Assembly (NCBI GenBank): GCA_005408345.1
Contig: SEMN01001253.1
Location: 1 to 64,000, forward strand
Length of the DNA: 64,000 nt
From: Macquaria australasica
Lineage: Eukaryota > Chordata > Actinopteri > Centrarchiformes > Percichthyidae
Direction of reading: 5' to 3'
Shown here: piece after piece, positions 53,011 to 64,000 of the stretch
Numbering within the stretch: position 1 is the first letter of the stretch
Layout of the letters: each line of letters begins with the position of its first letter
Program-made: the position numbers and the translations under genes
Notes under the pieces: model-generated
Database searches by the model: none
What the model was told of the DNA's origin: nothing
Seen by the model: the letters and a program-made list of their open reading frames with translations, nothing else

Positions 53011-54899
53011 GTCAAAATTTTAGTTTGTCAGTAGTTTGCTGTGTTTTTTTCAGCACCCACTGCGGTCCCCACCGCCACAGCCTAAACGCACTTCCCACGT
53101 TCAAATGAATGGGGACTGGCATTTTCACCACAGCGCCTGATTCGGTCTGAATACGACCTTAGTCTTGTTAAACTTGCTTAACAGCTTCAAGTGAAATTAG
53201 CTATTATTATAAATTTGCAAAGAAGATCATTTTCCAGAAATAGTTACAACCTAAAGAATCTTTAGACCAAATGTTTGGAAAATTGTAGTTTTTGAAGATG
53301 AGAAAGTCTTTGTTTTAAAAGAAATATGCTATGCTATAAGCAGCTATGGGCTTTATGTACATTAGAGGCTAATGTTTAACGAGTCTGCCAGTGAAATTCC
53401 CCATTACAATCTATTGTTAAAATATGTATTCTGAAGCTCATCTTTTCAAATACTTCTTTTTTAATTAGCGAGCGAGCACACAGTCGGGACATGCTGCAGT
53501 ATTAAAAACTGCTTCCCTGCAGATTGGCCTTTAGGGAAGTATTTTTGAAGTACCAACAGTTTTTGTACGCATGGACCAGACTGTGCCAGGATGAGTCTAT
53601 CAGGAAAAGTTTACAATATTTAAGAAACAATATCTGTACATTGATGTGAGTGTACAAGGAATCCATATGGGAGTGAAACCATGCTTGATTGACAGAGAAT
53701 TAGAACGTAACTAATGTCTGCTCTCAGCTAGCTGGAGGAATGTGGATTCATGAGGTGTTGTGGGCTGCAGATCCTAACCTGGTGATCACACATTCTGGTG
53801 TGTAGATGTGTTCATTAACCTCTGGAGGGGAGATAATTGTATCTGTCAGAGTTGTTTAATCACCGCTGCAGCTCTATCCACTGTCACTTTCACTTTGTCT
53901 GCTTTACTAAATCAGCTGGCTCCTTGGTTGGCCCACCATGACTCCTGCTCTCTGTGTGTCACTTTTTTTTGTTGGCTTTAAAACTCACTCATATACATTT
54001 GGGAGCTGTTTTGTCATTTAGAAAAAAGTTAATGTTCTGTTCTTTGTGTAGCTCTGTCCAGGACATACCATAGAGCAGAATACTGGTAAAATTATTGGTT
54101 TTGACATCAGAAAGACACAGTTTAAAGTGGGCAATACAACAGTTTTTAGTTTAGTATTCATCTTTAAATTAAACGCACTGGATCCAACACCATCAGCCTG
54201 AAGCTGCATCTTAATACAAGGTGTATAACGGTATGTTTGTATCTACCTGGTTTTGGGGTCACGTTCTTGGTACAGCAGGGAAAACAAAAATGTCGAAAAT
54301 AACTTTTTGGTCATTTATTTTGAAAAATGAAAACATTCAACAGTGGTTCATTGGCCATAATTCCACAGATATACCCAACTTCAATTAAACAATGTCGGCA
54401 AACAGCGAAAATGGACAACGATTAATGTCAAACTGTAACTAACTGGGAAACCGTTACGCTCCCATACAGTGGATCTAAATGTTACGGGAGAATCCTGCAG
54501 CTCTGGTCTCTCATTTGTGTTTGCCATTCAGAGACAGCGACACTACATGAGCATGAGTAACCTGGCAAACCAGGATAAGCCAACTAGCATGCTACAGCTG
54601 ATAGACAACAACTGGTGCACTACCAAAACGTTCTGGGTAAAATCTGTGCTCTAGAATTTCTGTTCCTGGTGTGACATAAAAAGACTATTTTGTCAGTAAT
54701 TGTTTGGGTACAGTACAGTACAGTTGCAGATACCCATGTTTAGCTTTTCACAAACATTGACGAAAGAAACCCTCAATTAGAAAATTCAGTGAGTTGCAGA
54801 TGGCAGTGAAACAGAAACTGTTGTAATAAACTTTCATTAAAAGAGTGCTCTATATTATAAAATAGTAAATGTTGTTCTAGCATGTAATCAGAAAGTCAT

Positions 54900-55251
54900 T
54901 CAATTCAGTTTTATTTATATAGCGCCATATCATAACAAAGTTATCTCAGGGCACTTTTTCGAATAGAGCAGGTCTAGACCGACTCTTTATATTTACAGAG
55001 ACCCAACAGTTCCCACCATGAGCAAGCACTATGCGACAGTGGCAAGGAAAACTCCCTTTAACAGGTAGAAACCTTCGAGCAGAACCAGGCTCAAGGTGGG
55101 CGGTCATCTGCCTCGACCGGTTGGGTTGAAGGGGGAAGGGGGGAGCGGGAGAGAGAGAGCAGGAGGAAAGAGAACATACAGCAGCACAATACAGTTCCAC
55201 ATAGGGATGTAAAGCAATAGCTGTGGTAATGGCATTGATGTTAACACCAAC
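54900..55251 (-). mobile_element. L2 LINE 3'-tail fragment (family of 3251-7070)
   Basis: Nearly identical to the first 310 bases of the copy at 3251 (same orientation), from 'caattcagttttatttatat' through the AG-rich 'gggagcgggagagagagagc' block to 'gatgttaacacc'. An extra 25 or so bases are present near 55196-55222. The 7-base repeat AAGTCAT occurs at 54893-54899 and 55252-55258, exactly at both ends, and fits a target-site duplication from a severely 5'-truncated insertion. Confidence 0.9.
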
Positions 55252-55699
55252 AAGTCATAAAGTTTTTAAAAAAATATAGTCTGGAAATCCCCAAAAATAA
55301 TGGTGTCAGGAGCATACCTGGACTTGTCTGGGCAGGGGCTGTGCCATCCTAATTTTAGAAGATATGACACCCTTATTTACAAAGCAATGATAGGTTGTTT
55401 TTAGGAAAAAGGGTGGAGAAACCACTATTCTCTACCCAGGAGGACAGAGACACTGTATAAGAGCAAGCACAGTCAGTCTGTTCAGTTTGGTTCCAGGGCC
55501 AGCTCGGGTTTATTTATGTTAAAGAATAAACCCATTGAACTCTGAACACTTGAATTTGTTCAGTGATTAAGTTTTTTATGTTCTTTGCAAATGTTTTTAG
55601 AATTCTCACATTCTACAGTATCTGCATGTGACAATCAAAGTATTGTTAAGGTTAGGGAAAGATTGTGATTATGGTTTATAAAAAGGCGAACGTCAATTG

Positions 55700-56165
55700 C
55701 AGGTTTGTGATGGAAGAGGAGACTCCAGTCTCCTTCATGAAAGTCAGTTGTGCTACATGCCCATCCACTTTGTGACCTCCTTAAAGGGAAACTAATAGTT
55801 ACCAAAAGTTTTGGTCCAGTACATCTCCTCTGCATCTGCAAACGGGCTGCAATGACTGCGATGTGATTCTTGCGGGCAATTGCATCCATGAAAAAGTCCA
55901 TCCACCAAAAGTGCTTGTTTTTGCCACTGACAGGCTCAGACTGTGACCAAGTGTCTGACAACATTATGGAAAGGATCCCTACAGAGACAGACTGTTTTAG
56001 TTTTTTTTACATACTTTTCACGGACACAATTGCCCCAAAGGATTACGCATTTGTGGATGCCGGTAGAGGAGTTCTACTGGACCAGTTCCAAAACTTTTGC
56101 TAAGACCCCAAAATTTGTAAAAAATAGGGCCCATGTTGAAACATACCAGAGTTTCCCTTTAACTT
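55700..56165 (+). repeat. Probable interspersed repeat, unassigned
   Basis: Includes 'aagtgcttgtttttgccact' and 'gacaggctcagactgtgacc'. I recall similar text from other fish genomes, but there is no second copy in this window, so the call is weak. It ends about 300 bases before the last phf14 exon. Confidence 0.3.
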
Positions 56166-56463
56166 CTGTGTCACTACATAAAGGACACACTACTTCTTAC
56201 ATTGGCACTGAAAGCTGGTCCTGGATGCACATTTTGAGGTGTGGAATTGTCCAGTATGGATGCAATTCCTGAGCATAGTGGGCTGGTAAGCAACACTACA
56301 TAGATACATATCTGCAGTCTGTAATAGACATGGTTACAGTTATTACACCGCCATACAGCAATGAAGGGTCAGTCTATTTTATTTTTTCTGTTCATTGCCA
56401 ATACTGACATGTTTAAAGGTGCCTTCTCATTATGTGATGGTATGATGTGTCGTGTGTTTGCAG

Positions 56464-56538
56464 GAGGAAGAGGAGGAGCAGCTGGAGGAAGATGACTCTG
56501 TTAAAGAGGAAACAGCAGAGCAGGAGATTCCAAACTAA
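56464..56538 (+). CDS. phf14: phf14 terminal coding exon: acidic C-terminus
   Basis: Starts after 'tgtgtttgcag' and encodes EEEEEQLEEDDSVKEETAEQ then EIPN and TAA (56536-56538). Phase 0 joining to S-S-S-K of the previous exon keeps the frame. PHF14 of other vertebrates also has a short acidic tail after the last PHD finger, beginning S-S-S-S-K-E. The exact residues vary, so this exon is less securely matched than the finger. Support comes from the acceptor, the open frame, the length, and the two poly(A) signals 0.7-0.8 kb downstream. An alternative final exon in the 21-kb intron cannot be excluded. Confidence 0.82.
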   Translation, partial: EEEEEQLEEDDSVKEETAEQEIPN

Positions 56539-57370
56539 ACCTGAGAAAGAGAACACAAACACACCACTGCTCTGTGGCTTCGCCTCCAGTCTTAGCATTT
56601 CTGTTCAGACTATAGCACACGTAACTTTCTACTAGCCTCCCAAAGTTTCTACACAGCCAGCAGTTAGTTACCACTCCAGATAGTTTAGCAAGCAGAGGTG
56701 TATTTTAGAGAACACAATGTAAATGTTGATATCTTTAGATTCAAGGGTAGAGTTTGTACTTTTTATGAATGGGGCTGGACAGACGGACAGACAGATTTCA
56801 GACATCTTCATGAAGCAGCACATCAAATCATCCAGCCACAGGGGCACACACACACCATTGTGCTTCTTCTACAGCAGAGATATGTGTCTGACTGTTAACG
56901 CCCAGCCACCTGATGTATTTATGACACTTTCCATGCAATCTATTTTCATACACTAATGATATACACATGATATACAATGACATACACTCAGTGTCCTGTT
57001 TACAAGATGAAGCTAGCAGAGTGCGGGTGAGCTTTTCTCTCCAAGTCCACAGAACACTTCTTCTTCCCTGCCGAGCACGCTCAACCGGTCTGACGTCAGC
57101 AGTGAAGTGCTTTCCACCGTATTCGAATGCATTTCACTCGACATTTGACTGGAGGATTTTATTTTTATATTTCATGCATATCTTCTTACTTCCCCCATTT
57201 TAAATATCCACTTATTTTCTGACTTATTTACACTTACGTGAAGTATTGAGTTTTGTTTTTGTGTTGGAATAAAAAACTTTTTTATCTTTGATTTACAGTA
57301 TCTTTAAGTGCTACATACCAATCTATTTTGTCATTGGATTTGTAATAAAAATCTTACATGTTTAGGAAAT
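56539..57370 (+). other. phf14: phf14 3' untranslated region
   Basis: From the stop codon to just past the second AATAAA. AT-rich with several short open frames on both strands that look accidental. The end is estimated at 15-25 bases after 57349. Confidence 0.7.
57268..57349 (+). terminator. Two polyadenylation signals for phf14
   Basis: AATAAA at 57268-57273 and at 57344-57349, the only two canonical signals within 0.9 kb after the stop codon. Either could define the mRNA end. Confidence 0.65.
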
Positions 57371-57920
57371 GTGTCTACTCAGAGATTGTATTTACATACT
57401 TTGTAAAATAGAATTAGTTTTGGGTTCTTTTTCTTCTTTTTTTCAGATGGTTCTATGACCTGCTAGTAGTCTGTGGTCTGTACTGGGCCTCTAAGCTCCC
57501 TGGGAATCATCACTCACTTTTCTGCAAAGTTTAGCAACTAAAAATTTAAGCCACAGAGGCAGCAAGTGTCCATAGTCTAATTATCTCAAATCACCTACCA
57601 CATTTAATGTGATACTGAATATTAGCCCAAAGTAGAAGTAATATAAAGTTGATTTGAAGTGATGATAACGTTTAGTTTATATTTTTGACTGTTATCAGAG
57701 AGCTAACACATCATTAGGTTTGACCAGAGACTACTGTCAGGCCAAAGCACTGTCAGACTCACAGTAAATCTGGAATTATCCCTTAAAGTGCCAATAAATC
57801 TGAACTGCAAAAAATGTTTGCTTCTCTGTCACTGATACTCAATGCACATTAAATGCTTGAAATCTGTCGATCAAGCTGCTTCTTGGCCTATTTGGTGTCT
57901 GACTGACTGTACTGACAAAA

Positions 57921-57980
57921 CAATTCAATTCAGTTTTATTTATATAGCGCCATATCATAAAGTTATCTCAGGGCACTTTA
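57921..57980 (-). mobile_element. Very short L2 LINE tail
   Basis: Sixty bases matching the extreme 3' end of the 3251-7070 family ('caattcaattcagttttatt', 'atatagcgccatatcata'), with a 3-base deletion, ending at 'gggcacttta'. Confidence 0.9.
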
Positions 57981-58159
57981 TACCATAAGGCTGCAAAATA
58001 GGACTTCATACTTGTCAGTAATTTTAATCCTGTCCAGAGCACGTGTCTTGGATTTTTCACCCCCACCCCAGTAATAAGTACAGCCCTGATTACCTACTGT
58101 ACTGTTTTTCAGTGAGCTCACTGGTCCTTCTGTTTAGGTGGAATTAATTTTTTAAAGTC

Positions 58160-58412
58160 CATTCCACAGAGGGCTGTCCATTAATCCCAGGGTTGGCGGT
58201 TAGATCCCCGGCTCCTCCTGTCCACACGTCGAAGTGTCCTTGGGCAAGACACTGAACCCTAAGTTGCTCCCGATGGAGGCCAGCACCTTGCTTGGCAGCT
58301 CTGCCTCCATCAGTGTGTGAATCTGAGTGTAAATGGGTGAATGAGACCAAACTGTAAAGCGCTTTGGGAACTGTTAAGGTTGAAAAGCGCTATGTAAGTG
58401 AAGTCCATTTAT
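58160..58412 (-). repeat. Interspersed repeat ('cacttatatagc' family), copy 2
   Basis: Reverse complement of 37825-38055 over its length: 'gaagtgtccttgggcaagac', 'aaatgggtgaatgagaccaa', 'gcgctatgtaagtgaagtcc'. Confidence 0.75.
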
Positions 58413-60145
58413 CATTTACAGAGACACTTTGCATTTTAAAAGTATTTGCATTATGGGAAATGTTGTATCCAGAGACTTTGGCACTTGCCCCATGCTAAGG
58501 AAGTAAAGGTAAGGGTATCTTCTTTAAAAGTTCTTTTAAAAAGAGCAATGTATTCTGGGTAAATTAAGACTTTTTGAACTAAAAACATAGTTTTAGTCAC
58601 TTACCTTCTTTAACCTTTCTCAAAGAATTTAATAACCACAATGACATTTCAATAACTAACCTGAAAGTGGCACAATAGCTGAAAAAAGCAAAAACAGTAT
58701 GCTGAACAGTATTAATCCTCAACTCAACAGGAGTGTCCAAGATGTCTATAAAAGTATAAAACACGGTATAAAAAGATGGTACAGAAGGCAGAAGAAGACA
58801 TATTGAACATATAAAAGATTCAGAGACTATGCTATGCTGTAGTCTGTTTCTAAATAGCTCTGTAAAAAATGACAGAAACTCAGACACTAGGATCATGTCT
58901 GGTGAAATGATTCAGTCTCAATGTTTCGCAGGGCCGAAGGGTTTCCCTCTTAATTCTGAGGATTAAACACTTCCAACCTTCCATTCACACAGACCACACA
59001 GTACTGTACAGGTCCATGCTGAGCAGGGAGGGGGAAAATATATCTGTGTGTGTGTGAGGGGGGTCCTGCATATCTTTACACCCCCTCACACTGTCTTCCC
59101 CTCCAGTGTGTTTCTCAGATCTTCATATTCCATCAGCAGTCAAACCCGCGACGTCAACGAACTTGCATTCTGACATTAAGGCATCGAGGGGTGTAATTCC
59201 AATTTGTTTCAAAGGGACTATTAATTTGCCCATTTCAAGGCCAGGCAGGAGGGAAGCCCTGTAAGACCGCTGAACCGTGAAAGACATTATCTGGAGGCTT
59301 CCGATTTTGGTGAAGAGACATGTAGAATTGATGATGGGAGGCGTCGGCGCCTGCAGACGTTTGAGCCGGGCTCCCTGCAGTCGAGCTCCCAGCATGCCAT
59401 CTGAGAGCGATGTCATTAGGCGTATGATAACAGCGATGGGCACATTAATGACAGAGTGGCCCACTCTGCCACCCAGTGCCCCGCCAATCTCCCATTTACA
59501 CCCACAGCATACTAAACAGCTCCTGATGAAGAGAATAATACGCAGAGTAGGAGTGGTGTTTAACAGCCAGCTCTCAGCAACAGAGGAAACACTGTGAGCT
59601 TTGTTGTGTCTTCACATCCACGCTGCATCCTCACCATCACAGAACACACACTTCTCATGATGCTGATGCTGCCAGTGTACTGCAAACACATCTGTCTGTT
59701 ACAATCACAGCAGTTTTACATATTCTGTTCCTAAGCTGCACATTTAAACCTTTAACACATTGAAATTGTGACTTGTATAATACTTCCCTACTTGTTCCAT
59801 TTTTATTTCTCCATTGTGCAGTGTCACTATCATCTTTGCATTTACAGTGTTGTCACTGTATCTGTCCTGCCAGCTCTTAGTTTTATTATTCATTTTTCTG
59901 TTTTCATATTTCTTTATTGTATTCCTTATTACTTAATGCTGTCACTGACAATAATACTTTTCTGTAATCTATGAATGAATGATCCTTTTTCATGCTCTAC
60001 TGATTTTGTATGTCTTATAATTTGATATTTATTGTTTTGGGGGGTTTTTTCACATTGGTATCATTTTATTAGCTTCTTGTTATTTTTGTTCAATCTTTTG
60101 TCTAATTGTGCTTATATTGTATTATTGTTGTTGAGGACCCCGACC

Positions 60146-60171
60146 CTCCCCCCCACCCCACCCCACCCCCG
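60146..60171. repeat. C-rich low-complexity tract
   Basis: Runs of C with single A or T, of the ccccacccc type, near 60146-60171. Confidence 0.9.
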
Positions 60172-60239
60172 ATGGTATAGCTCAAGGGGTGATTCCTAAT
60201 AAAGAATTTCCAACATATCATTTCTCTCAGTTTACTTCA

Positions 60240-60445
60240 GTCAGTTTTATTTATGTAGCACCATATCATAACAAAGTTATCTCAGGGCACTTTTTCATAT
60301 AGAGCAGGTCTAGACCGACTCTTTATATTTACAGAGACCCAACAATTCCCACCATGAGCAAGCACTATGCGACAGTGGCAAGGAAAAACTCCCTTTTAAC
60401 AGGCAGAAACCTCGAGCATACAACTACGGGAAGAAGTTGAGTTAG
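60240..60445 (-). mobile_element. L2 LINE tail with an internal deletion
   Basis: Matches 3255-3437 of the larger copy, then jumps at 'ctcgagcata' to the sequence found at about 3784-3805 ('caactacgggaagaagttga'). The AG-rich block of about 345 bases is absent. It is either a deletion or a variant subfamily. Confidence 0.88.
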
Positions 60446-60627
60446 TGAACTAGAGCAATGTATCTCCTGTCTTCTCCTGTCATTTCAGAACCAGGCACTT
60501 CCTCCTGCCCCGCTAATCACCTCATTCCCCTCACCTGGTTTTCCCCGCCCCCATCTCCTCACCTCCAGTTTTATTCACTCCCCATGTTTGCCTAGCTTTC
60601 CAGTGTCTTTGTTATCTGTTTTGCCCA

Positions 60628-60800
60628 TAGACTGTATATTAAGATGGAGAACGTGACAGCTCCCTAAAAGTGAAGCCAAAACATCTGGATCTCCCCCTGG
60701 TGGCTGGCTGCAGTATAGGTCATAAACCCCGCCCCCTCCATGTTAGCGGATGGGACATGGGCCAAACTGAAAAGTCAAAGTACACATCAAATAAAATGTT
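60628..60800 (+). repeat. Teleost interspersed repeat ('agactgtatattaagatgga')
   Basis: Contains 'catagactgtatattaagat', 'aagtgaagccaaaacatctg' and 'ccccgccccctccatgttag', a combination I recall as a frequent short element in fish genomes. No second copy is in the window. Confidence 0.5.
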
Positions 60801-63800
60801 CCCAAAGATGGTGTCTGTTGTTTTAGGTAGTTCTTATCACTGATGTTTGTTCAAGTGTTCATTTTTCTGATCAGTTTGGTTTTAATTAGTTATTTGATGC
60901 TATAAAAACGGGGTGTGACGTCATCTCGCTGTGCATGTTTACTCCTTGAATGATACTGTAGTTAACTGTAGCTAACTGTATCAAATTATAGATTGCAATC
61001 TGGCCAGTAGTTGTTGAGATACCTCGCTCTAGACGAAGTGATGGACAAACAGACCAACTGACATCACTGTCAAACTGCAAGTACAGTACCTTACTAATTC
61101 TCTTTGGTCCAGCACAAACCAGAGAGGAAGCCACAATAATGAAACACCACAAAAACGAGTTAGCAACAAAGAGGGAGACCACATTTTCAAACTAGCACTT
61201 TGTGTCAAATGTTTTCACCCAGGAAAAGTACCCTGAGAATGCTGCAGCTTGATCACGCTGCTAGATCTCAAACGATGTGTGTGTTCTGACGTCTTCAGTT
61301 CCCCCCAGCTAACTCTGTGCCAGGGGAGCACATAGCCTGTGAGTTACATCAGCAGCAAACTAAGATTTGCTTTCACTGTGACATTTACCAGAAGATTTGA
61401 GTATGTTCTTATTCTGTGTTTCTCCATTTTAATTGCTGAGGATAATTCCTGAGATAACATCTCCTCCATGTGGTGAAGATGTTTGGATGACCTTTTCCAG
61501 CTTTACTTTAGTGACAAACTCTGCTGCTTCATCGCTCTGGCTGCTGTCTGTGTGTACTAGTGTGCTTGTACATCAGTGTTCTGCAGAGTATAAAGCCACA
61601 GAACCCAGTCATGTATCTGTGCTGTATACTGTCTTTCCAGAAAGTTATGTAAGGCTCTTGACAGCAGCCTCCCTGCCTCCATACACACATTAATGTGACA
61701 CAAGGGTCTTTATTTCATGTATCTGCTGGTGGCACACACTGAAAATCACTACAGAGCAGTTATAACTACAACCTCAAATTGATAAGAAAATGACCAAAAA
61801 GAGACAGCTAAATGCCACAATTGTCAGCAAGTGTCCACGTAATCAGTGAGGCATTGGTATTTATAACTAATCAATACCCACAGAGACACAGTTAATGATG
61901 GTCCATTTCTGCACGAGAACAGCAAAAGATCTTAGTTAATGCTCTTTTAATAATGTTGATAGTAGCTATTGACAAACTGTGTTCCGTGTCAAAAGAAAGC
62001 TGATGGACTTACAAAGTTTGTCTTTCACAATTTCACCAAGAGGGTCCAGGCTCTCTACTGGTGATCAGTGGCAGAATTGCTTTGTGCCAGTGTAAGCCAT
62101 TGTTTTCCTGTGGAACAAGCGAAGACACTTGGCCAAAGTGCGAGTTTCAAGTTTCAAGCAGTTTCAACTTTGACCTTGTTTGTTGGTGACCTTTCAATGC
62201 ACAACCAGCGAGAGGATGTCCACGCTGTAACCTGAAAGCGACCTGCAGTATGTGAAATGGACAACAGCAAGGTTTCATGTGTCCAAACCCTTCTCGATCT
62301 GGACCTTCTTTTGCGTGAAGCCCTGGTCACATCCGAAAAAATTAAGTTAATCTGAAGTTTGGTGAAATAGTGTATACTCACAGGGCTAGTTCAAACTAAT
62401 GTGGCTAGCTAACTGCTAACACACTAGCCAGCAGAGAACATGCTAGCACTAGTCAGTAACAACAGCTCTCCAAGCTAGCTGGCTGGTAGCTAGCTCGGTC
62501 ACTAACTGTCATAAACACACTTTATTCAAGAGACATATTTGGACCATTGACTCCTGTCTTCTAACTGTCTGCAGACCATGCCTCTCTTGTGGAGCAGTTT
62601 ATACTCTGACAGAGCAGGGTTATGTGAAAGTGGATGGTGCAACATGGCCAATAGGCTATGACAGCTTCCTTTGCTTTGGACTCTCCAGCTCTCCCTCAGC
62701 ACTGTCAAGATGGTTTGCTATTGGTCAGCAGTGCAAATTTGCATGTCAGTGTTCACCAAAGATTATCTCTATCTCCTCTGGTTATGGCAATTCCATTCGA
62801 ATATAATTATTTCAATGCAAAATTTAGCTGCTTTTGATGCTGAAATACCTTATTCACAAAATGGTCTTTACTAGGCTCGTTGTTTTGTTTTTTCATATTT
62901 CCCAACACTTTCCTGAACACATTGCCGACCTACATCTATGCTACACTTTTGCCTCTGCACTGAGCTCTCCGCCTTTGCTAACACAGCTCATATCACCATC
63001 ATGTGTTTAGGGCCTAATACAAGGGACATGATCCCACCCCAGCTTTCCATCGGTGAACATGGCTAGTAATGTTCGTTGTATGTCCAAGTTGGAGGTACCA
63101 GTGCTTGAAGTTGAAGCACAGTTCTCCATGTTGGTGTTTCGTCTGAGCACCACCCATCCACTCTTCAAGAAACATCAATAAATCTGGTATTTTGGGGAAT
63201 TTTGAATTCAAGATACCCATGATTTTCTCATGTGAAACCCCATCTGCTCGGACTGGGTCAGAAGTGCATGCAAAAGGCAGTGCTTTCCAAATGGACCAGC
63301 TGTTCACTGTGATGTAATATAAAATGAATAGAAAGGTGGGAATATGTTTAGATGTGTTACCCTAACCCTGTATATGAAGTTTTTATAACCTGGATTGGAA
63401 GAAACTATATTTTGATTTTAACTGTATTTCTTACTGTTGGAATGACATACTTGTTGAGCTTTGAACTACTATAGAAGTGGATTCATTTTTATTCCCTCTT
63501 AGATATAGAATTTGTGCCATTTTCATAGAATTGTCTGCATTGCTTCTCTGGATTGCAGACTATTTGGCAGAGATAGAGCCAGTTCACAGAGGTTTTACAT
63601 GCTGTTACTAGCACACAGCATCTCGTGCAGGTAGGTGCTGTTGGCATTATGTATGCGTCATTAAAGATGGCAGGGCGTCTCTGGGAGGTAGAGCCCAAAA
63701 CATGGAAATAAACTCATTGCACCAAAATTGCATGCAAATATTTCAAGTTTATTTAAGTTTCCAAAACTAAAACTCCCTGTCCACATGTATGTGTCCACCA

Positions 63801-64000
63801 CTTGTTGGATAGGACCCATAAATGTTCACCCACCTCTGTTCTTTCTCTCATCAGACACAATAACTCATTATTCAGTCTGTTCCTGTACTTGTAGCTGTTA
63901 TGACAGATCCAACGAGCAGCAATCAGAGCTCTTAAGGAAGCCAGCTTTATACTAATGATAGATTTATTTTGCCAGTTTTTCCTTAAATACTGTACAGCTG

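Larger units (their letters stand above)
35488..56463 (+). other. phf14 last intron, 21.0 kb
   Basis: Intron ending 'cgtgtgtttgcag' at 56463. 35.5-37.4 kb is AT-rich with nothing recognised. 37.5-38.06 kb carries two interspersed repeats. 38.1-41.2 kb is AT-rich with one repeat near 39.1 kb. 41.2-41.9 kb is repeats and 41.9-43.13 kb a LINE remnant. 43.8-45.3 and 48.3-48.7 kb are GC-richer unique-looking stretches. 46.7-47.9 kb is strongly AT-rich. 49-52.7 kb shows nothing firm. 52.75-53.0 kb is a repeat, and 54.9-55.25 kb an L2 tail. 55.7-56.2 kb looks repetitive. No exon was found. Confidence 0.85.
57371..64000. other. Region downstream of phf14: repeats, no host gene seen
   Basis: 57.4-57.9 kb is AT-rich. 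L2 tails are at 57.92 and 60.24 kb, and an interspersed repeat at 58.16-58.41 kb. 58.9-59.6 kb is GC-richer and unique-looking. 60.63-60.8 kb is a fish repeat. 60.9-62.1 kb is mostly unassigned. 62.15-62.55 kb and 63.0-63.3 kb are perhaps repetitive. In other vertebrates THSD7A lies beyond PHF14 on the opposite strand, and I found no exon of it here. Confidence 0.7.

Noticed and set aside
58597..58896. 99-codon minus frame
   Set aside because: Composition is typical of AT-rich chance frames (F, L, S, I rich), no family resemblance and no splice context.
59123..59464. 113-codon minus frame as a possible last exon of THSD7A
   Set aside because: No thrombospondin type-1 motifs or transmembrane/cytoplasmic features and no convincing splice sites; kept only as a noncoding candidate.
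1..64000. tRNA genes, tRNA-type SINE promoters, rRNA, CRISPR arrays
   Set aside because: No B-box-like 'ggttcgaatcc' sequence, no rRNA similarity and no regularly spaced repeats were seen by eye.

Overview
The window looks like teleost fish genomic DNA, probably from a percomorph-like species. The evidence is vertebrate-style splice sites flanking short exons, introns of 12 to 21 kb, many decayed copies of fish L2-type retrotransposons, and numerous CA/GT microsatellites. There are no bacterial-type operons. Nearly all open reading frames of 60 to 130 codons here are chance frames or transposon remnants.

One host protein-coding gene is recognisable: the 3' part of phf14 (PHD finger protein 14), on the + strand. 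Five exons can be assembled: 49-211, 12222-12284, 13913-14034, 35370-35487 and 56464-56538. They join in frame to give the last 179 residues of the protein: a basic linker, one complete C4HC3 PHD zinc finger, and a short acidic tail ending at a TAA. The finger is cut by a 21.3-kb intron between its first and second cysteine pairs. The 3' UTR runs from 56539 to about 57370, with two AATAAA signals. Upstream exons lie before base 1.

Layout: 1-12221 holds the first visible exon and a 12-kb intron. That intron contains a nest of L2-type LINEs (2.8-9.05 kb, minus strand), with a processed pseudogene of ribosomal protein L36 lying between two of them. 12222-14034 holds two more phf14 exons. 14035-35369 is a large intron with microsatellites, a defective DNA element carrying a helicase-like reading frame, a non-LTR fragment, and a long, damaged + strand L2 copy (28.46-31.92 kb). 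35488-56463 is another large intron with a second, different non-LTR element (41.9-43.13 kb, minus), several interspersed repeats and an L2 tail fragment. 57.4-64 kb lies beyond phf14 and contains only repeats, two more L2 tails and possible conserved noncoding DNA. I found no exon of a second host gene there.

I did not find convincing evidence of a new biological system. The points most worth a second look are the RPL36 retropseudogene between LINEs, the tandem alternative donors in phf14, an unusually indel-rich patch inside one L2 copy, the helicase-bearing defective element, and several unique-looking blocks that may be conserved regulatory elements.
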